DNA from: Epiperipatus broadwayi
Lineage: Eukaryota > Onychophora > Udeonychophora > Euonychophora > Peripatidae
Direction: 5' to 3'
Length of the DNA: 64,000 nucleotides
Assembly: GCA_028023455.1 (NCBI GenBank)
Contig: JAQFVV010001086.1
Location: 51,110 to 115,109, forward strand
The stretch's first letter is position 1, and each line of letters starts with the position of its first letter. Below, in pieces: positions 18,288-34,581 of the stretch. Position numbers and translations under genes: made by a program. A model generated the notes under the pieces. The model saw only the letters and a program-made list of their open reading frames with translations, was not told the DNA's origin and did not search any database.

Positions 18288-18389
18288 CAAGGGTTTACAA
18301 TCAGGCATGAATTATGCTATGCCATTCCTATGAGGTTCGCTAATAGTTATGTTTACAAGAATGACAATGATAAAATATAATAATTTTAT

Positions 18390-18894
18390 TAGTAATATGA
18401 AATAACATATAATAAACACATTCCACTCTTTTTACACTTTAAAGCAAAATATATTAATTAATTTTACAGTTCAACTGTTCCTAGCAGTCTTTGTCAGATG
18501 TACAAATATTTAAACATTATATCAATACAACCATATTTCATACATATATCTATTAAAATGTTACAATTTTATCAACATAATTATTAACATCACTACATTC
18601 ATAAAAAATTACTATTATATAACTTTAAAATCTACTTTACTCTTTATTTCCATTCTTAATTATTATCATATTTATATTTATTTACCTTTTTTCTTTTGCC
18701 ATAATTTTATGTTGGTAAAATTGTAACATTTTTTATAGATTTATGTAAGAAATATGGTTGTATTGATATAATGTTTAAATTTTTGTAGATCTGACGAAGA
18801 CTGCTAAGAACAGACAAAGCTGTAAAATTAATCAATATATTTTGCTTTAAAGTGTAAAAAGAGTGGAATATGGTTATTATATGTTATATATTAG
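18390..18894. mobile_element. Foldback element with hammerhead-like arms
   Basis: Two roughly 200-bp arms are inverted copies of one another: TTCCACTCTTTTTACACTTT at 18421 pairs with the block ending in AAAGTGTAAAAAGAGTGGAA near 18868, and similarity continues inward through the ATGTTTAAAT and GTAACATTTT segments. Each arm, read toward the outside, contains a CTGACGA or CTGACAA box followed by an ACTGC...CAG stem and a degenerate GAAA. No transposase is present. It is either a MITE or a pair of inverted PLE-type terminal sequences. Confidence 0.65.
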
Positions 18895-20113
18895 AAAACC
18901 AAAAAATAAAGAAGGAAATAGAAAGAGAAACTATTGAAGATTATATTATAATATGTAATAAACAACAAATGTGCTCTCTATGCAGATTGTTTTATGTAAA
19001 CTAGATTGCACATTCAGATTATTTCTGAACTGAACAATATTTTGGAGGTATGAACTGGTGATTGCAGCAAAACTTCAGAGACTATGGCACTACATGAACT
19101 AAATAAGGAGTGTGGCCCAAATGTGCAATTACTCATGGGATTCATTATCAAGTACTCAGTTCCAATACAGTGGATGACTTGCTATCACAAAATATAAAGA
19201 ACATTTAGTTTGGGTGATCAGAGCAGCTTAAAATATCATTCTGTACCCTTGTGTTGTAGTTCTAGAAATAGCTGTCCAAAGTAATTATAAAGGGATGGCA
19301 TTAAACCAGAAGCCCATTTTCACAAAGAAAATATATAGCAAGACATATTGCATGTGTATTCTTCATAAAGACACATTTATAAAGCTTATTAAAATATCAA
19401 ATATTAAAATGACTAATGTGCTAATTCTATAGTTTCATTCTGCAAAACTTTCTTATACCTGCTCATGTATTATCATACACAAAACATGCCAAAAAGTGTT
19501 AATTAAGGTAATATTGTTTAAACATTGTATTTTGGATAGTTTATACCAAAAACTAAAGAGGGGTTAAACATATTGGGATTTACTTAATTATTTATAATAT
19601 TCTTTATAATATTATTCTTGTGATTAATTAGCTAGACATAATTCATTTATGTGAATACATTAATTAGGATAAGCTTAAACCTAGTAGATTAACTAAATAT
19701 ACATATATGTAAGATAGATTTCACAATGAAGATTTATGTAAGCTTAAGAAGCAGTATAAATCATTTACTAGAGAGTTTTTAATATTCTCTCTAAAATCAC
19801 TAAGATTACTGACCTCCATTTTGAATCATGACATATCATAAATCAATAAAATAAACAATATAAAATAAAAGAGAATAAGCATTACTTCAGATCAGAATAG
19901 TATAGATATAATAATTGAACTCAGTTATTATGCTTACAAAAATTATTAAATTATAAATATTCATTTAATATAGAGGCAAGATTATTAGAAATATTATTAT
20001 CAAAAGTGTCATTAAATTATTACTGAGTTTAGTTTAATTTGTGAGAAACATATGGAAGTTATAAATTATGAACTTTCAATTATTTTCCTAGCTTTAAAAA
20101 CTTTAAGTTTACA
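18895..20113. other. AT-rich non-coding stretch
   Basis: No open frame, repeat family or structured element recognised. Confidence 0.5.
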
Positions 20114-20863
20114 TTAACCCTCTTTCCCTACACGAGGCTCCTCGTCGACATCTGAAATCACTCTAACTCAGTTCATTTTCATACGAAAAAATTCGTTAAA
20201 TACGTATTGAATTCGTTTTTAAAAGTTCTGTACGATGGTGACATCTTCCGATTTATTTTAGAAGTAAAAAATAGAAAAAAACGCATTTAAACCTAAACAA
20301 AGAAGGAACATTATTTGTGATTGGTTCTTAGCATGCTCTCAACCGAAAAAGACATTCTGATTGGCTGGAAAGAACAAAGAAACTGCCTGATCAAAGAAAA
20401 TAAAGAAAACGCTGAGATTTTCATTTCGAATACGATTTAAATTATTATTAAATAATATTTATGGAAATTAAACACAATTTTCAGAGAGAATAATAAAAAA
20501 CAAAATTATTTTCGAAAAATATTGAAGATTTTAGTCCAAATATTGAAGTTGTAGTAAAAAGAAATATTTACTTTTCTATAACGTAAAAGTCGATCTTCCG
20601 ATCTTACATTATAACTTTTATGTTGCCGATGTTGAATATTTTAGAATAAATAAATAGCAATTTATTTTTGAAAGAACTTTCGTTTTTTTCATGACCTGAA
20701 AAATTAATTATATACTTTTTATAAATGTATCTGAGTTGAATTTAATATTATAGGCGAATATGTTTTAACAATAGGCTTTGTCTTCAGTTTGTGAGTTGGC
20801 CAATTAAAAGATTTGATTTTTATCTGATACAACCAATGATAAAATTAGCGGTTTAAGGGTTAA
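20114..20863. mobile_element. Candidate piggyBac-type MITE (TTAA-flanked)
   Basis: The segment is bounded by TTAA at 20114-20117 and 20860-20863. Immediately inside, the left end reads CCCTCTTTCCC and the right end, reverse-complemented, reads CCCTTAAACCG: TTAA target duplications plus CCCT-type termini, as in piggyBac elements. Inverted similarity decays after a few bases, so support is modest. The interior (742 bp) contains noticeably more CpG (CTCCTCGTCGACA, TTCGTTAAATACG) than its surroundings and no transposase frame. Confidence 0.4.
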
Positions 20864-22503
<1,640 letters not shown>

Positions 22504-22786
22504 ACACAACCCTTTTTTTTTAAACATTTAAAAAGAACAACACAACATTTATTTTTACTAATTTACACTTTTAAAAAAATGAAGTTAAGAAAATAAAATT
22601 AAAAGTAAGAATAAGTATTTTTTTATTATTATTACAATTGTAGATTATTTACATTACCAATTATAATAATAATAAAATACTTTTTTTTACTTTTAATTTT
22701 ATTTTCTTAACTATTTTTAAAAGTATAAATTAGTAAAAATAACTGTTGTGTTGTTCGTTTTAAATGTTTAAAAAAATATGTGTTGT
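22504..22786. mobile_element. Foldback (MITE-like) element
   Basis: Two arms of about 130 bp are near-identical inverted copies separated by only about 20 bp. Examples of pairing: TTTAAACATTTAAAAAGAAC with its complement near 22755-22775, and GTTAAGAAAATAAAATTAAA with TTTAATTTTATTTTCTTAAC at 22694-22713. Transcribed, it would form a long hairpin. No coding capacity; no clear target duplication. Confidence 0.7.
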
Positions 22787-22960
22787 ATATAAGATGTTGA
22801 AATAGTGCGGAACTAATGTTAACGCTTATCGCTTAAATAAAAGTTTCTTTTCTTTTTGTTGTATCTTTTGAGTCCTATCTTTAAAATGCTCGAAGCCAAA
22901 ATTTAGATTTCATTGAAGCTTTTATTTTATTATTACCATTTTTTAAAGCATTTTCTATCG

Positions 22961-24812
<1,852 letters not shown>

Positions 24813-25171
24813 AAGGAACTGAAAGTAAGAAATAATCTTATTTCATTTAATTCTATTTGTTGGACCAGCTACTAAATACAGGAATGTTTCTAATTTATTA
24901 AAAAAAAAAAAAAAAACTCTTTTAGTAAAATTTCTTCTTTCAAATTCTCTCATGCCATATTTGATTTCACTAAATTATATATATATTAGAAAGAGAGAAA
25001 AAAGAAGAACATGCATATAGCAATGGTCGTTTTTTTTTTTTAAATAATTTTTTGTTTCTTTTTAATTTTTACTTATAAATATAAAAGAATATAACATTCG
25101 AGTATATATATTAAACTGTTCAATCCTGTCTCATATTTTTTATACTTTCTTAAAGTCAAACTGGGTTTTTA

Positions 25172-25174
<3 letters not shown>

Positions 25175-25259
<85 letters not shown>
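25175..25259. repeat. (TA)n tract at the 3' end of the RTE-type LINE
   Basis: Eighty-five bases of TA directly follow (on the minus strand) the LINE stop codon region, which reads TGATAATGGTTGATAATGAA before entering TA. RTE elements usually have very short 3' UTRs and simple-repeat tails, so this tract is plausibly the element's tail, later expanded. Confidence 0.9.
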
Positions 25260-25261
<2 letters not shown>

Positions 25262-25264
25262 TTA

Positions 25265-26846
25265 TCAACCATTATCAATCCACTGCAGGATGAAGGTCTC
25301 TCCAAGTTTAATCCATCTTCTCCGATCTTTAGCTTCTCTTCTCCACATCACCCCTACACATTTTCTTATTTCATCCATCCATCTTACATGTGGTCTCCTT
25401 CTGGGTCTTTTACAATCTCTTGGAATCCAGTTTAAAATTTCAATTGTCCATCTATTATCATCTCTTCTAGCAATATGTCCAGCCCAACTCCACTTCAATC
25501 TTTTAATTTTTTCAATGAGGTCAGTAACACCTGTTTGTTCTCTTACCCATACATTGCGTTTTCGATCTCTTCTTGTTACTCCCAACATACATCTCTCCAT
25601 ACTTCTTTGAGTGGTCTGAAGTCTCTGTATTGATCTTCTATTAAGTGTCCAAGTCTCAGATCCATAAGTAAGAACTGGTAAAACACATTTGTTAAAAACC
25701 TTTCTTTTCAAACACATAGGCATATTTCCTTTTAGTATCAAGTTATTTCTACCAAAAGCACTCCAACCAAGTTTAATTCTATGATTAATTTCCTCCATTA
25801 TGTTTCCATCTGTATTAATAATCTGACCAAGGTATTTGTAACTGTTAACTTCTTCTAATTCATCATAATCAATCTTTATTTTCATATTTTGAGCAAATCG
25901 ATTAAACATTACTTTAGTCTTTTTAACATTTATCTTTAGTCCTACTTTCCTACTTTCATCTAATAACTCCTGCAACATTTCCTGCAGCTCTGAAGCATTA
26001 TTTGCAAAAACAACTACATCATCTGCAAAATCTAAATGACTTAAATAATCTCCATTTACTTTCACTCTTTTAGTTTCCCATTTTAATCCACAAAATACTT
26101 CTTGCAGCACTGCTGTAAAAAGTTTTGGAGATATGGAGTCACCTTGTCTTACACCTTTCTCAATGTTGACTTTCCCAGTATCATTATGTAATCTAATTGT
26201 TGCTGTTGCATTTTTATAAATATTCTTTAAAATATGACAATATCCTGGATCTATACCTTGATGATCCAATGCTTTAATCACTGAAGAAATGTTTATAAAA
26301 TCAAATGCCTTTTCATAATCTACAAATCCAAAACATAATGACAACTCATATTCATTTGTCCTTTCTATAACTTCTCTCAATACTTGAATATGATCTACTG
26401 TACTAAAACCACTTTTAAATCCAGCTTGTTCTCTTGGTTGGTGAAAATCCAAGGTTCTCTGTAGACGAGTTGTAATTATCTTGGTAAAAATTTTATATAA
26501 AACTGATAAAAGGCTGATAGGTCTGTAATTTCTAATATCTTCTTTATCACCTTTTTTAAATATTAATATTATTACTGCATTCTTCCAATCATCCGGTACA
26601 TCTTTATCATTTAGACATTTGGTGTATAACTTTGCTAATATTTTTTTCTGTTTCTTCACCTGCTTCTTTTAATATATCAATTATAATTCCATAATTACCT
26701 GGAGCCTTTCCTTTTTTCATACATTTAATTACATTTCTCACTTCTTCATTTAAAATTCTGGGCAATTTGGAAGATGTAATAGATATAGGAGGTACTTGTT
26801 CTTTATTACTATATAATTCTTGATAAAAATCTTCTACCAATTTCAT
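25265..26846 (-). pseudogene. RTE reverse transcriptase and C-terminal domain
   Basis: A 79-residue frame (26607-26846, with GKAPG...IDILKEAGEE) shifts near a run of A on the coding strand (about 26640-26646) into a 464-residue frame. In the latter: IRNYRPISLLSVLYKI at about residue 42, FVDYEKAFDF with the first catalytic Asp at 114, GVRQGDSISP at 169, FADDVVVFA with the Asp pair at 213-214, then the thumb and a C-terminal region with LTYGSETWTL and WAGHIARRDDNRW. All RT catalytic residues are present. It ends 5 bases before the (TA)n tail region. Confidence 0.88.
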
Positions 26847-27211
26847 AATGTCATCCCTCTTTTTAGTAATAATTCCAATTTTTTCCTTGTTGCAGATATA
26901 AATTTCCTACCAATACCAAAATGTTGTTTTACATTCTTAAGACTTTTATTTTCTTCTACAGCTTTTCTTGCTAGTTCACAGTTATACTTTCTTATAACAT
27001 TTTCAACTCTTTTCCGCACCATTTTACAAAATTTGAGATATTCAATTCTTTTTAATGCATCATTCTTGCATATCTTCATATTCTTTCTTTTCTTCATAAG
27101 TTCTCTAGTCTCAGTAGAAATTTTATTAGTCAATTGCTGCTTTTTTCTACCAGCTATCTTTGTTGCAGTTTTTAAAAGTGTATCAGTTATTTTCATATTA
27201 ATTTCATTCAA
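26843..27211 (-). pseudogene. RTE connector between endonuclease and RT
   Basis: A 122-residue Lys/Arg-rich frame lies between the endonuclease and RT parts, where RTE proteins have a charged, poorly conserved linker. It overlaps the RT frame by four bases and is separated from the endonuclease frame by about 50 bases containing stops, so the original ORF is broken on both sides. Confidence 0.6.
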
Positions 27212-27261
27212 ATATGAATTATGTTAAAAATGTACTAATACTTGAAACCGATTTATAAGTT

Positions 27262-28251
27262 CTAATTTAAATTCATTAGAATGTTTCTGAAGATTAGGAA
27301 TATCAACTGTAAATAAGTTTTTCTTAATAATTTTTGTCTCTCTAGTTTTACATTAACATGTATCTTACCTGTTACTAATCGATGATCACTTCCTGTGTTA
27401 AATTTATTAAGAACATTACAATCTTGAAATATGTATTTCCTGTTAGTCAAAATATAATCCAATTCTGCTGTACCTTCATTTGGATGCTTCCATGTCCATT
27501 TTCTTCTAACATTTTTCTCAAAAAATGAATTCATAATATAAAGTTTTTCCTTCTCTGCAAACTCCACAAGTCTATGTCCTCTCTCATTTCTATTACCATA
27601 ACCAAAATTACCTACAACACTTTCATCTTTCATTTGTTTACCAATTCTAGGATTAAATTCTCCCATAACAATTTTAAAATGTTGTTTACTCTGATCAAAA
27701 GCCTTTTGTACATCCATATAAAAATCTTCTACTACTTCATCACTGTGAGAACTTGTTGGGGCATAAACCTGAATTATCTGCATTTGATATCTGCTATTAA
27801 GTTGTATAACTAATCTTGCCACTCTGTCTGATACACTATCAATCTCCACAATATTGTTTTTCCACTTTTTATTCATAATGAATCCTACTCCACTTGTATT
27901 TCCAATATTTGTGCCTTTATAATAGAGCATATGTCCACTTTTTAAATCAATTGTCTCTTCACCTTTTCTTCTAACTTCACAAAGTCCAATAATATCCCAT
28001 TTAATATAAGACAGTTCTTCTTCTAATTCTTGCAATCTTCCTTCACTTGAAAGTGATCTGCAGTTGTAAGTACCTAAATAAAAAGTTGTCATCAAATGGC
28101 AGCCTGGGTCCTCCTCCAGGATATTTTTAGAACCCTCTGCCTTCGGCCACCAACCGCTGCTTTGGTTGGTGACTTTACAGCCTCCTGAGATTAAGGGCCA
28201 TGCTTTATTTTTGTCTGTCATAATTGTATAATTGGGAAAAATCTTTATCAT
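27262..28251 (-). pseudogene. RTE APE-type endonuclease
   Basis: A 329-residue frame. The exonuclease-endonuclease-phosphatase motifs are in order: TYNCRSL (62-67), LCEVRR with the metal-binding Glu (91-95), VYAPTSSHS (about 162), GEFNPRIG (197), ELDYIL (263) and SDHRLV (288-293). Family members have GDFN at 197; here the Asp is Glu, which should impair cleavage. The frame runs into stops before the connector. Known role: nicking target DNA to prime reverse transcription. Confidence 0.85.
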
Positions 28252-28540
28252 TTACACAAACATTCATTCTGCCTTATCAGGCACTGAGAAGAAAGACCAT
28301 GGTGTTTTTTGATCTTAAACTCAGAGGTAAAAAGCCAATAACCTCACCACGCTGGCTAATGCGTGTTGGTGAGCAGCCCATCCATGTTCGTATACTATAT
28401 GAATAAACATATATTAATAACAACTGCAACGGCAAGAACGTATGGAGTGGACATTAGGAATTTGCCCTGTTCGGTTCCTTTAAGGCCTCCAAGAGGAATC
28501 AAAGGGTCTTATTTCAGTTAATAGCAAACTCCTGTCTGCA

Positions 28541-28543
<3 letters not shown>

Positions 28544-28629
<86 letters not shown>
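28544..28629. repeat. (TA)n microsatellite
   Basis: Eighty-six bases of TA a short distance upstream of the RTE 5' end. Confidence 0.97.
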
Positions 28630-28632
<3 letters not shown>

Positions 28633-28825
28633 GACTGTTTGAAAAGATCTACATTCGTTAGATTGCCAGATTTTTATAGCAAATATTTTTAAACTATTGA
28701 TATTTTTCATTTGTCAAGTAATAGCTTTAAAAAAGCAATTCAACACATAGTGAGCTGTAATAGCAATCAAATGTAAACTTTTTGGTCTTTGTTGTACTTT
28801 ATGTTTAAAAATGAATAAACATTGA

Positions 28826-29037
<212 letters not shown>

Positions 29038-31865
29038 GTTTCAAAGCAAAACTTTATTGAGTCTAAAAAGTTACAGAGTCACATCTAGTAATATATTGGT
29101 TTTATACAAATGAAAAACAAATTACAACTTTCAGAATATAAGTCTTTATCTTTTCTGCATACTTTTTTTTTTTTTCTTGTTTTTAAATTTGGTCTTCTAT
29201 TTAGTTCAGTTTATGCTTGCATTTTTTTTAAAGTTGGAAAAAATGCTGATGTTGAAAATGTCATCATCTATCTTATTGGCCTGTATATTTCATAGGCTGG
29301 ATATTTGTTTCAAGTGTGACCATGTGGCTGCAAATACATTTGGTTGAGCTAGGATGCCGTCTCTTTTTCTTAACAGTTCTAGTTTTATTGAATATTTTGC
29401 TGGGTGGTGTTGAGGGTTATTAGCAAGTGCAAAAGTGAATCTGGTACACCAGTAGGCATAAAGGCTGTATGTTATGCACAAATAGCAGGGTTGTTGCCTT
29501 TTTTAAACATATTTATTATTTCATCAATTGAAATGATAGCCTTTCTGTATGTGGTAAGCATTGTGTGACATATTGTTTCAAGGGCACTGCAGGAATGAAG
29601 AAAATGATCTTGTGTCTCTTCTTTTGTATGACATAGCCCACACATGGGTCTATATTTGTATAGAATCTACAAAATCTAAGGAAATGGGTTGTGGGTAGAG
29701 CATTGAAATTAAGTTTAAGTAGAAAATCAAATAATTTTGGTTCTAATGACCATTTTCTGAATTGTTGCAGTAGTTGTCTGTTGTCTATTCCAAGAACTGA
29801 TGCATGTAGATTAGGTATCTGATATGAATATAGTACATTATAAATGTCCCAGTGTGTATACTTGTTGTCATTATTGAGTGATACTTTGTTGTATATTGAC
29901 TTGAGTTTTTCAATCAGTGTGGATAGAGATCCCTATGAAGGGGATGGTCTGTCTGTGGGTATTATACTAATTACACACTCCAGATCTGGGAATCTTTTTA
30001 TGGTTGCTGTTATTAGATTTACTGATTTCTGTGTGTAAAAAACATTGATTATATGGAGTTCAAGTCCATTGCTACATGGTGGTCTGCTCAGATTTTTTAA
30101 AGAGATTGCCACTGTCTTTCTCTTCCATATTAGTTTGTTACAGATTGACGAGATTTTATATATGAATGGTTTTGCAAATTTGATTATAGGTGAGTAGTAT
30201 GTAATTTTTGTAATTATAAGTTGATTAAATAATGGTATCTTTGCGTATATTGACAGGTATGACTTTTCAAGTGAGGCTGTGATTTTTTCAGCATCTTTTT
30301 TTAATTTATTTTGAATTTTTTGCCTCATTCCATTGGTTCCAAGGTAGAATGGGAAACCAAGGAAAGCAGATGGTTTACCATTAAACATCTCTGTACAGTG
30401 CTTGCCTGTGTATATTGACCATGCATCAGTTTTATTTGTGTTAATTTTTAAATTAAAATTTGAGGTATAATTCTTGATTATCTCTTGTAATATGGGGAGG
30501 TTCATTTTAAAGGGGAGGAAAAAGGTTACATTGTCTATATAGGCTATGCATGATATATTTAAATCAGTGTTTGGAATTTGAATGCCTTTTATTTTTTTCT
30601 GTATCCCTATTAATGGAGGATTTATATATATTGTAAAGAGAAAGGCACTTAGGGGGGATCCTTGTGGAATGGATTGACTCAGCCTGAAGGCTGATGATTT
30701 TTCCCATTCAATGTGATGTGAATTTCATGGCTGAGTAGCAGATTGGCTATTATATATAGTAGGGATTAGGGTGTTGTTGTTTTTTTCAGCACGTCTAATA
30801 ATTTGGCTATAGGCACTGAGTCAAAAGCTGCCTTAATGTCTAGTTGAACTATAATTGGTGCTTATTTCTTTCTTTTTTTTACTACTTCGATAATTGTTTT
30901 GTACATTAAGGCACCCTGGCCAATGGATGATCCTTTTTTGGCATATTGTGCTGATGATAACACAGGGAGTATGTTTTGTTCTATTTTTTTTTTCCTTTAT
31001 CACTCTTTCAATAATTTTTATTCCTAAAGGTCCCATTGAAATTGGTCATAGATTAGATAAAGATGATATTGCTTTTGGGTTTTTTGTTAAATGGAACCAT
31101 TGCAATTGGGTATAGACTTTGTACGTTGTACATTTTTTGGGATATGTAATTGGCTAGATCGCACAGGTATTTTGCTGTGAAGTGACTAAGATGTTTGAAC
31201 ACAACTTTGGGAATTCCTTGTGGTCCTGGGTGACATGTGTTTGTTATTGTTGCAAGCTGAAACACATTTGTCAGTTGTTGTTATTGGTGTGTATGTTTCA
31301 CGGTCTCCAAATATGTCTTCATTTGGTATGTACACTCTCTGTTTTTGCAGTTTTTTTTAAAGTGTTGATATATTGGGTTTATCATGTTATGTCCAGCTGT
31401 TATAGAGCCATCTATTTCAAGTGCCATAGACACTCTGACTGTGGATGGGTATCCCAATAGCCACCGTATGTATGCTCTGGTCCAAGTATGTTGTTGTGTA
31501 AGGAATTTTTTTTTTCTTTTTTATTGCTACATATTGCTTTAGTGCATTGCATGTATTGTTGTACATTTCTGTAAGTTTTTTAATTAGTAGTTGATTATCT
31601 GTTGTTGGTCTGGAAATGGTTATTCTTTTATGGAGTGCATCTGCCAATGCTAATAATCTGGTGGGGGGTGTTGAGTTGCAGATAATATGATTGATGTTGA
31701 TTGGTGAATGCCATATACTTTTGTACTGGATTGAGTGATATGTTTTGAAGTTTTTGGAGCATTATATATGTTTCTGAATATAAGAATTCAGTTGTTTGTG
31801 CTGGAAGAAGTATTCACATAGTCTTTTGGAGGGCTATTGTTGTATTTCTGTTCGCACATTTGTGT
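29038..31865 (-). mobile_element. 5'-truncated LINE related to the one at 57.8-63.8 kb
   Basis: On the minus strand, fragments match the RT and C-terminal parts of the downstream LINE in order: SETYIMLQKLQNISL (near 31780), GPQGIPKVVFKHL and YPIAMVP (31053-31265), IPQGSPLSAFLF (near 30650), the catalytic region near 30530, and a zinc motif (CGLC....ET..H....C near 29640). Endonuclease and ORF1 are absent, so it is 5'-truncated, as expected for incomplete target-primed reverse transcription. Many frameshifts indicate an old copy. Confidence 0.75.
29560..31850 (-). pseudogene. LINE reverse transcriptase remnant with altered active site
   Basis: The longest frame (29933-30505, 190 codons) is the RT thumb and post-RT region (LKINTNKTDAW, AFLGFPFYLG, NQLIITKITYYSPI). 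Just upstream the catalytic box, YMDD in the sister copy, reads YIDN here, losing one catalytic aspartate. Downstream a CxxC...HxxxxC zinc-binding motif (PMCGLCHTKEETQDHFLHSC) is preserved in another frame. Clade is uncertain. Confidence 0.75.
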
Positions 31866-31869
31866 TTTA

Positions 31870-33280
31870 TAATAATAATGATTTCATATATAGAGCCATG
31901 CAATGTAAAAATAGACTATGAAATATACATATAAGGTTTTCAGTTGATAAATCTATCACAAAATTTACTGGGCATAGTACCATGTGACAATATAAACACT
32001 TAAATCAAATAGAAATTTCAAATGGAATGTGTGTAATGGTAGTTGCAATGGTTATGCATATACCACATGGAATTGTATGCAGTCAAACATACAAATTCTG
32101 ATTTTTGCCTATCCCTTGCTACACATGATGTAGAGTCAATAGTTTTGCCACATCTCACAATACATTATTTTCAAATCTATAACTAGCAAATGAGCTATAT
32201 GCAAATAAATTATATTTCTGTGGTACATTACATATAACAAGATAACATTATTGGTGTGCATTAATAATACAAACATCATTGATGTAATCAAAAACATAAA
32301 ATGAAAAATGAAACTCATTTAACAGTGATACAGATAGTAGCCTACAATTTTTAGTTTTAGGTAGACAAATGCATATCCACTTTCAGGAAATGATTTTTGT
32401 ATCTTTTATTAGAATGAATCTTTTCCTTATAGACAACTTTCAGATTTATCAACTTTTGGGGTACAAAATAAAAATGAAAATTTTTTATGTGAATACTTTT
32501 GGAGTTTCTGAAGCAATGGATTAATTTCAGGTAAAAAGTGTTATATATGGTTTGTCAAATAATTTCCTGAGGAAAACAAATAAATTGTTAATGGAGATGT
32601 GATTTAAATTTAATGTTAAATTATAAATTATGAACAAACAAAGTAATAATTTTGTTGGATGTTGAATTTTTTCTTTCTTTCTTTTTAAATAAGAATCACT
32701 ATTTATCTTAGCTTTACTGTTTTTCTTACTTTGTCTAGTTGCAATAAGGGTAAAGTTTTTTGCTTTATTATTATAAATTCTGAAGTTATTATGAAAATTG
32801 TTGTCTCAGGTCAGATTTTTTTAAAATCCAATATGGCAGGCTAGACAATAAACAAGTTATGACTTATTTGTTTATTTAACACTAGTATATGAAATGATGA
32901 TCATGTGATGTTTCAATATATCTCACTTACACATACATATAATGTACATTAAACAAAAATATTTATTACATGATTTTTTTTTCCATTCAATTATTTTTAA
33001 TTTTAAAAGAATTGTGGGATGATCATATTTTCAGGCTTTTAAAAATATGTACTCATTGGAGAAATAAGTCAGCAAAAAATGCATAGTCAATGCACATTCA
33101 TCTTTTTCAAATTTATTTTTATTCATGTGTCTAAACTAAATGCTAGAACTGAAAGGTTAATTATATCTAAACACATTAATACATGATGAAATAATGAAAA
33201 AAGTAGAATTAAATATATTATGTGATTACATTTGATAAGGTTATGCTAATTTTACTTTTAAAAGTTGCACTGGATGAATA
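31870..33280. other. AT-rich non-coding stretch
   Basis: Nothing recognised between the truncated LINE and the GATA repeats. Confidence 0.5.
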
Positions 33281-33285
33281 GATAT

Positions 33286-33621
<336 letters not shown>

Positions 33622-33725
33622 GTTGGTAGATTAATGGAAAAATACCTTGATAAACAGATTGATAAGTTGCTGCATTAATAGTTAAAAAGAGACAAATAGA
33701 GGTATTCTTATAAACAGAAAGATGA

Positions 33726-33728
<3 letters not shown>

Positions 33729-33815
<87 letters not shown>

Positions 33816-33901
33816 AATAAAATAATAAAATAAAAAAAAAAAAATAAAAAAACTAACAAAAGCTTTTTATCACTGTGTGCATTGTCCAAACAAAACATAT
33901 A

Positions 33902-33934
<33 letters not shown>
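33729..33934. repeat. (TA)n microsatellites flanking an A-rich core
   Basis: TA blocks at about 33729-33815 and 33903-33934 flank an A-rich segment. An 'ATAATA' interruption lies near 33794. Confidence 0.93.
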
Positions 33935-33937
<3 letters not shown>

Positions 33938-34139
33938 TAGAGGTAGATACATAGATATACTGATGGATTGGTGGCTAGATAAGTATCACGTTTGTAGATA
34001 CGTATTTTAGATAAACAGTTATGAAGCTAGATCGATAGATAGATGGATAAATAAATCTTTTAATTAATAGGTAAATAGATGGATGGAATATCTTGTAGAT
34101 AGATGGATAAAAAGATGGTAGATAGTAAATTTTTTGATG

Positions 34140-34547
34140 TAATTATTAGGAAATACAAAAGACTGTAGGCTATTTTTTTCTGACCTTTTTTTTTTTTGAA
34201 AATAAACATTGAAGTTTAATATAATTAGTTGTTTGTTTATTTACTTTAACAATGTCTTTTTTTAATTTTATTGAACTGAAATCGAGAATTTTTGCCTCAA
34301 GATATTATCTTGAATACGTGTGATATCAATAGAAAGAAGTTTATATTATGAACGAAAAGAAATGTCATCCAATGATAAACATTTGATAGAAAGCAAAGAG
34401 CATCAAAATGACTCTTTAATGTAACTCAATCACAATTACAAAATTCTATTCAGACATTTGATAAGAACAAAATGTTATTATGTTATATATGTGTGTGTTA
34501 TAAAAACAATATATATATATATATATATATATATGAATCTATGTCAA

Positions 34548-34581
<34 letters not shown>

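Larger units (their letters stand above)
25260..28450 (-). mobile_element. RTE-type non-LTR retrotransposon, nearly full length
   Basis: On the minus strand the element has a 5' leader (about 28252-28450), an APE-type endonuclease, a connector, a reverse transcriptase and a C-terminal Trp-rich domain. Total length is about 3.2 kb, normal for the RTE clade. The RT, the 'WAGHIARR' type C-terminal block and the very short 3' UTR ending in simple repeat all fit RTE (BovB-like, often annotated as craniofacial development protein 2). At least two frameshifts split the single ORF, so the copy is inactive as read. Confidence 0.85.

Noticed and set aside
25290-25610. 106-codon plus-strand frame and similar plus-strand frames opposite the LINEs
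   Set aside because: Antisense shadows of RT and endonuclease coding sequence.
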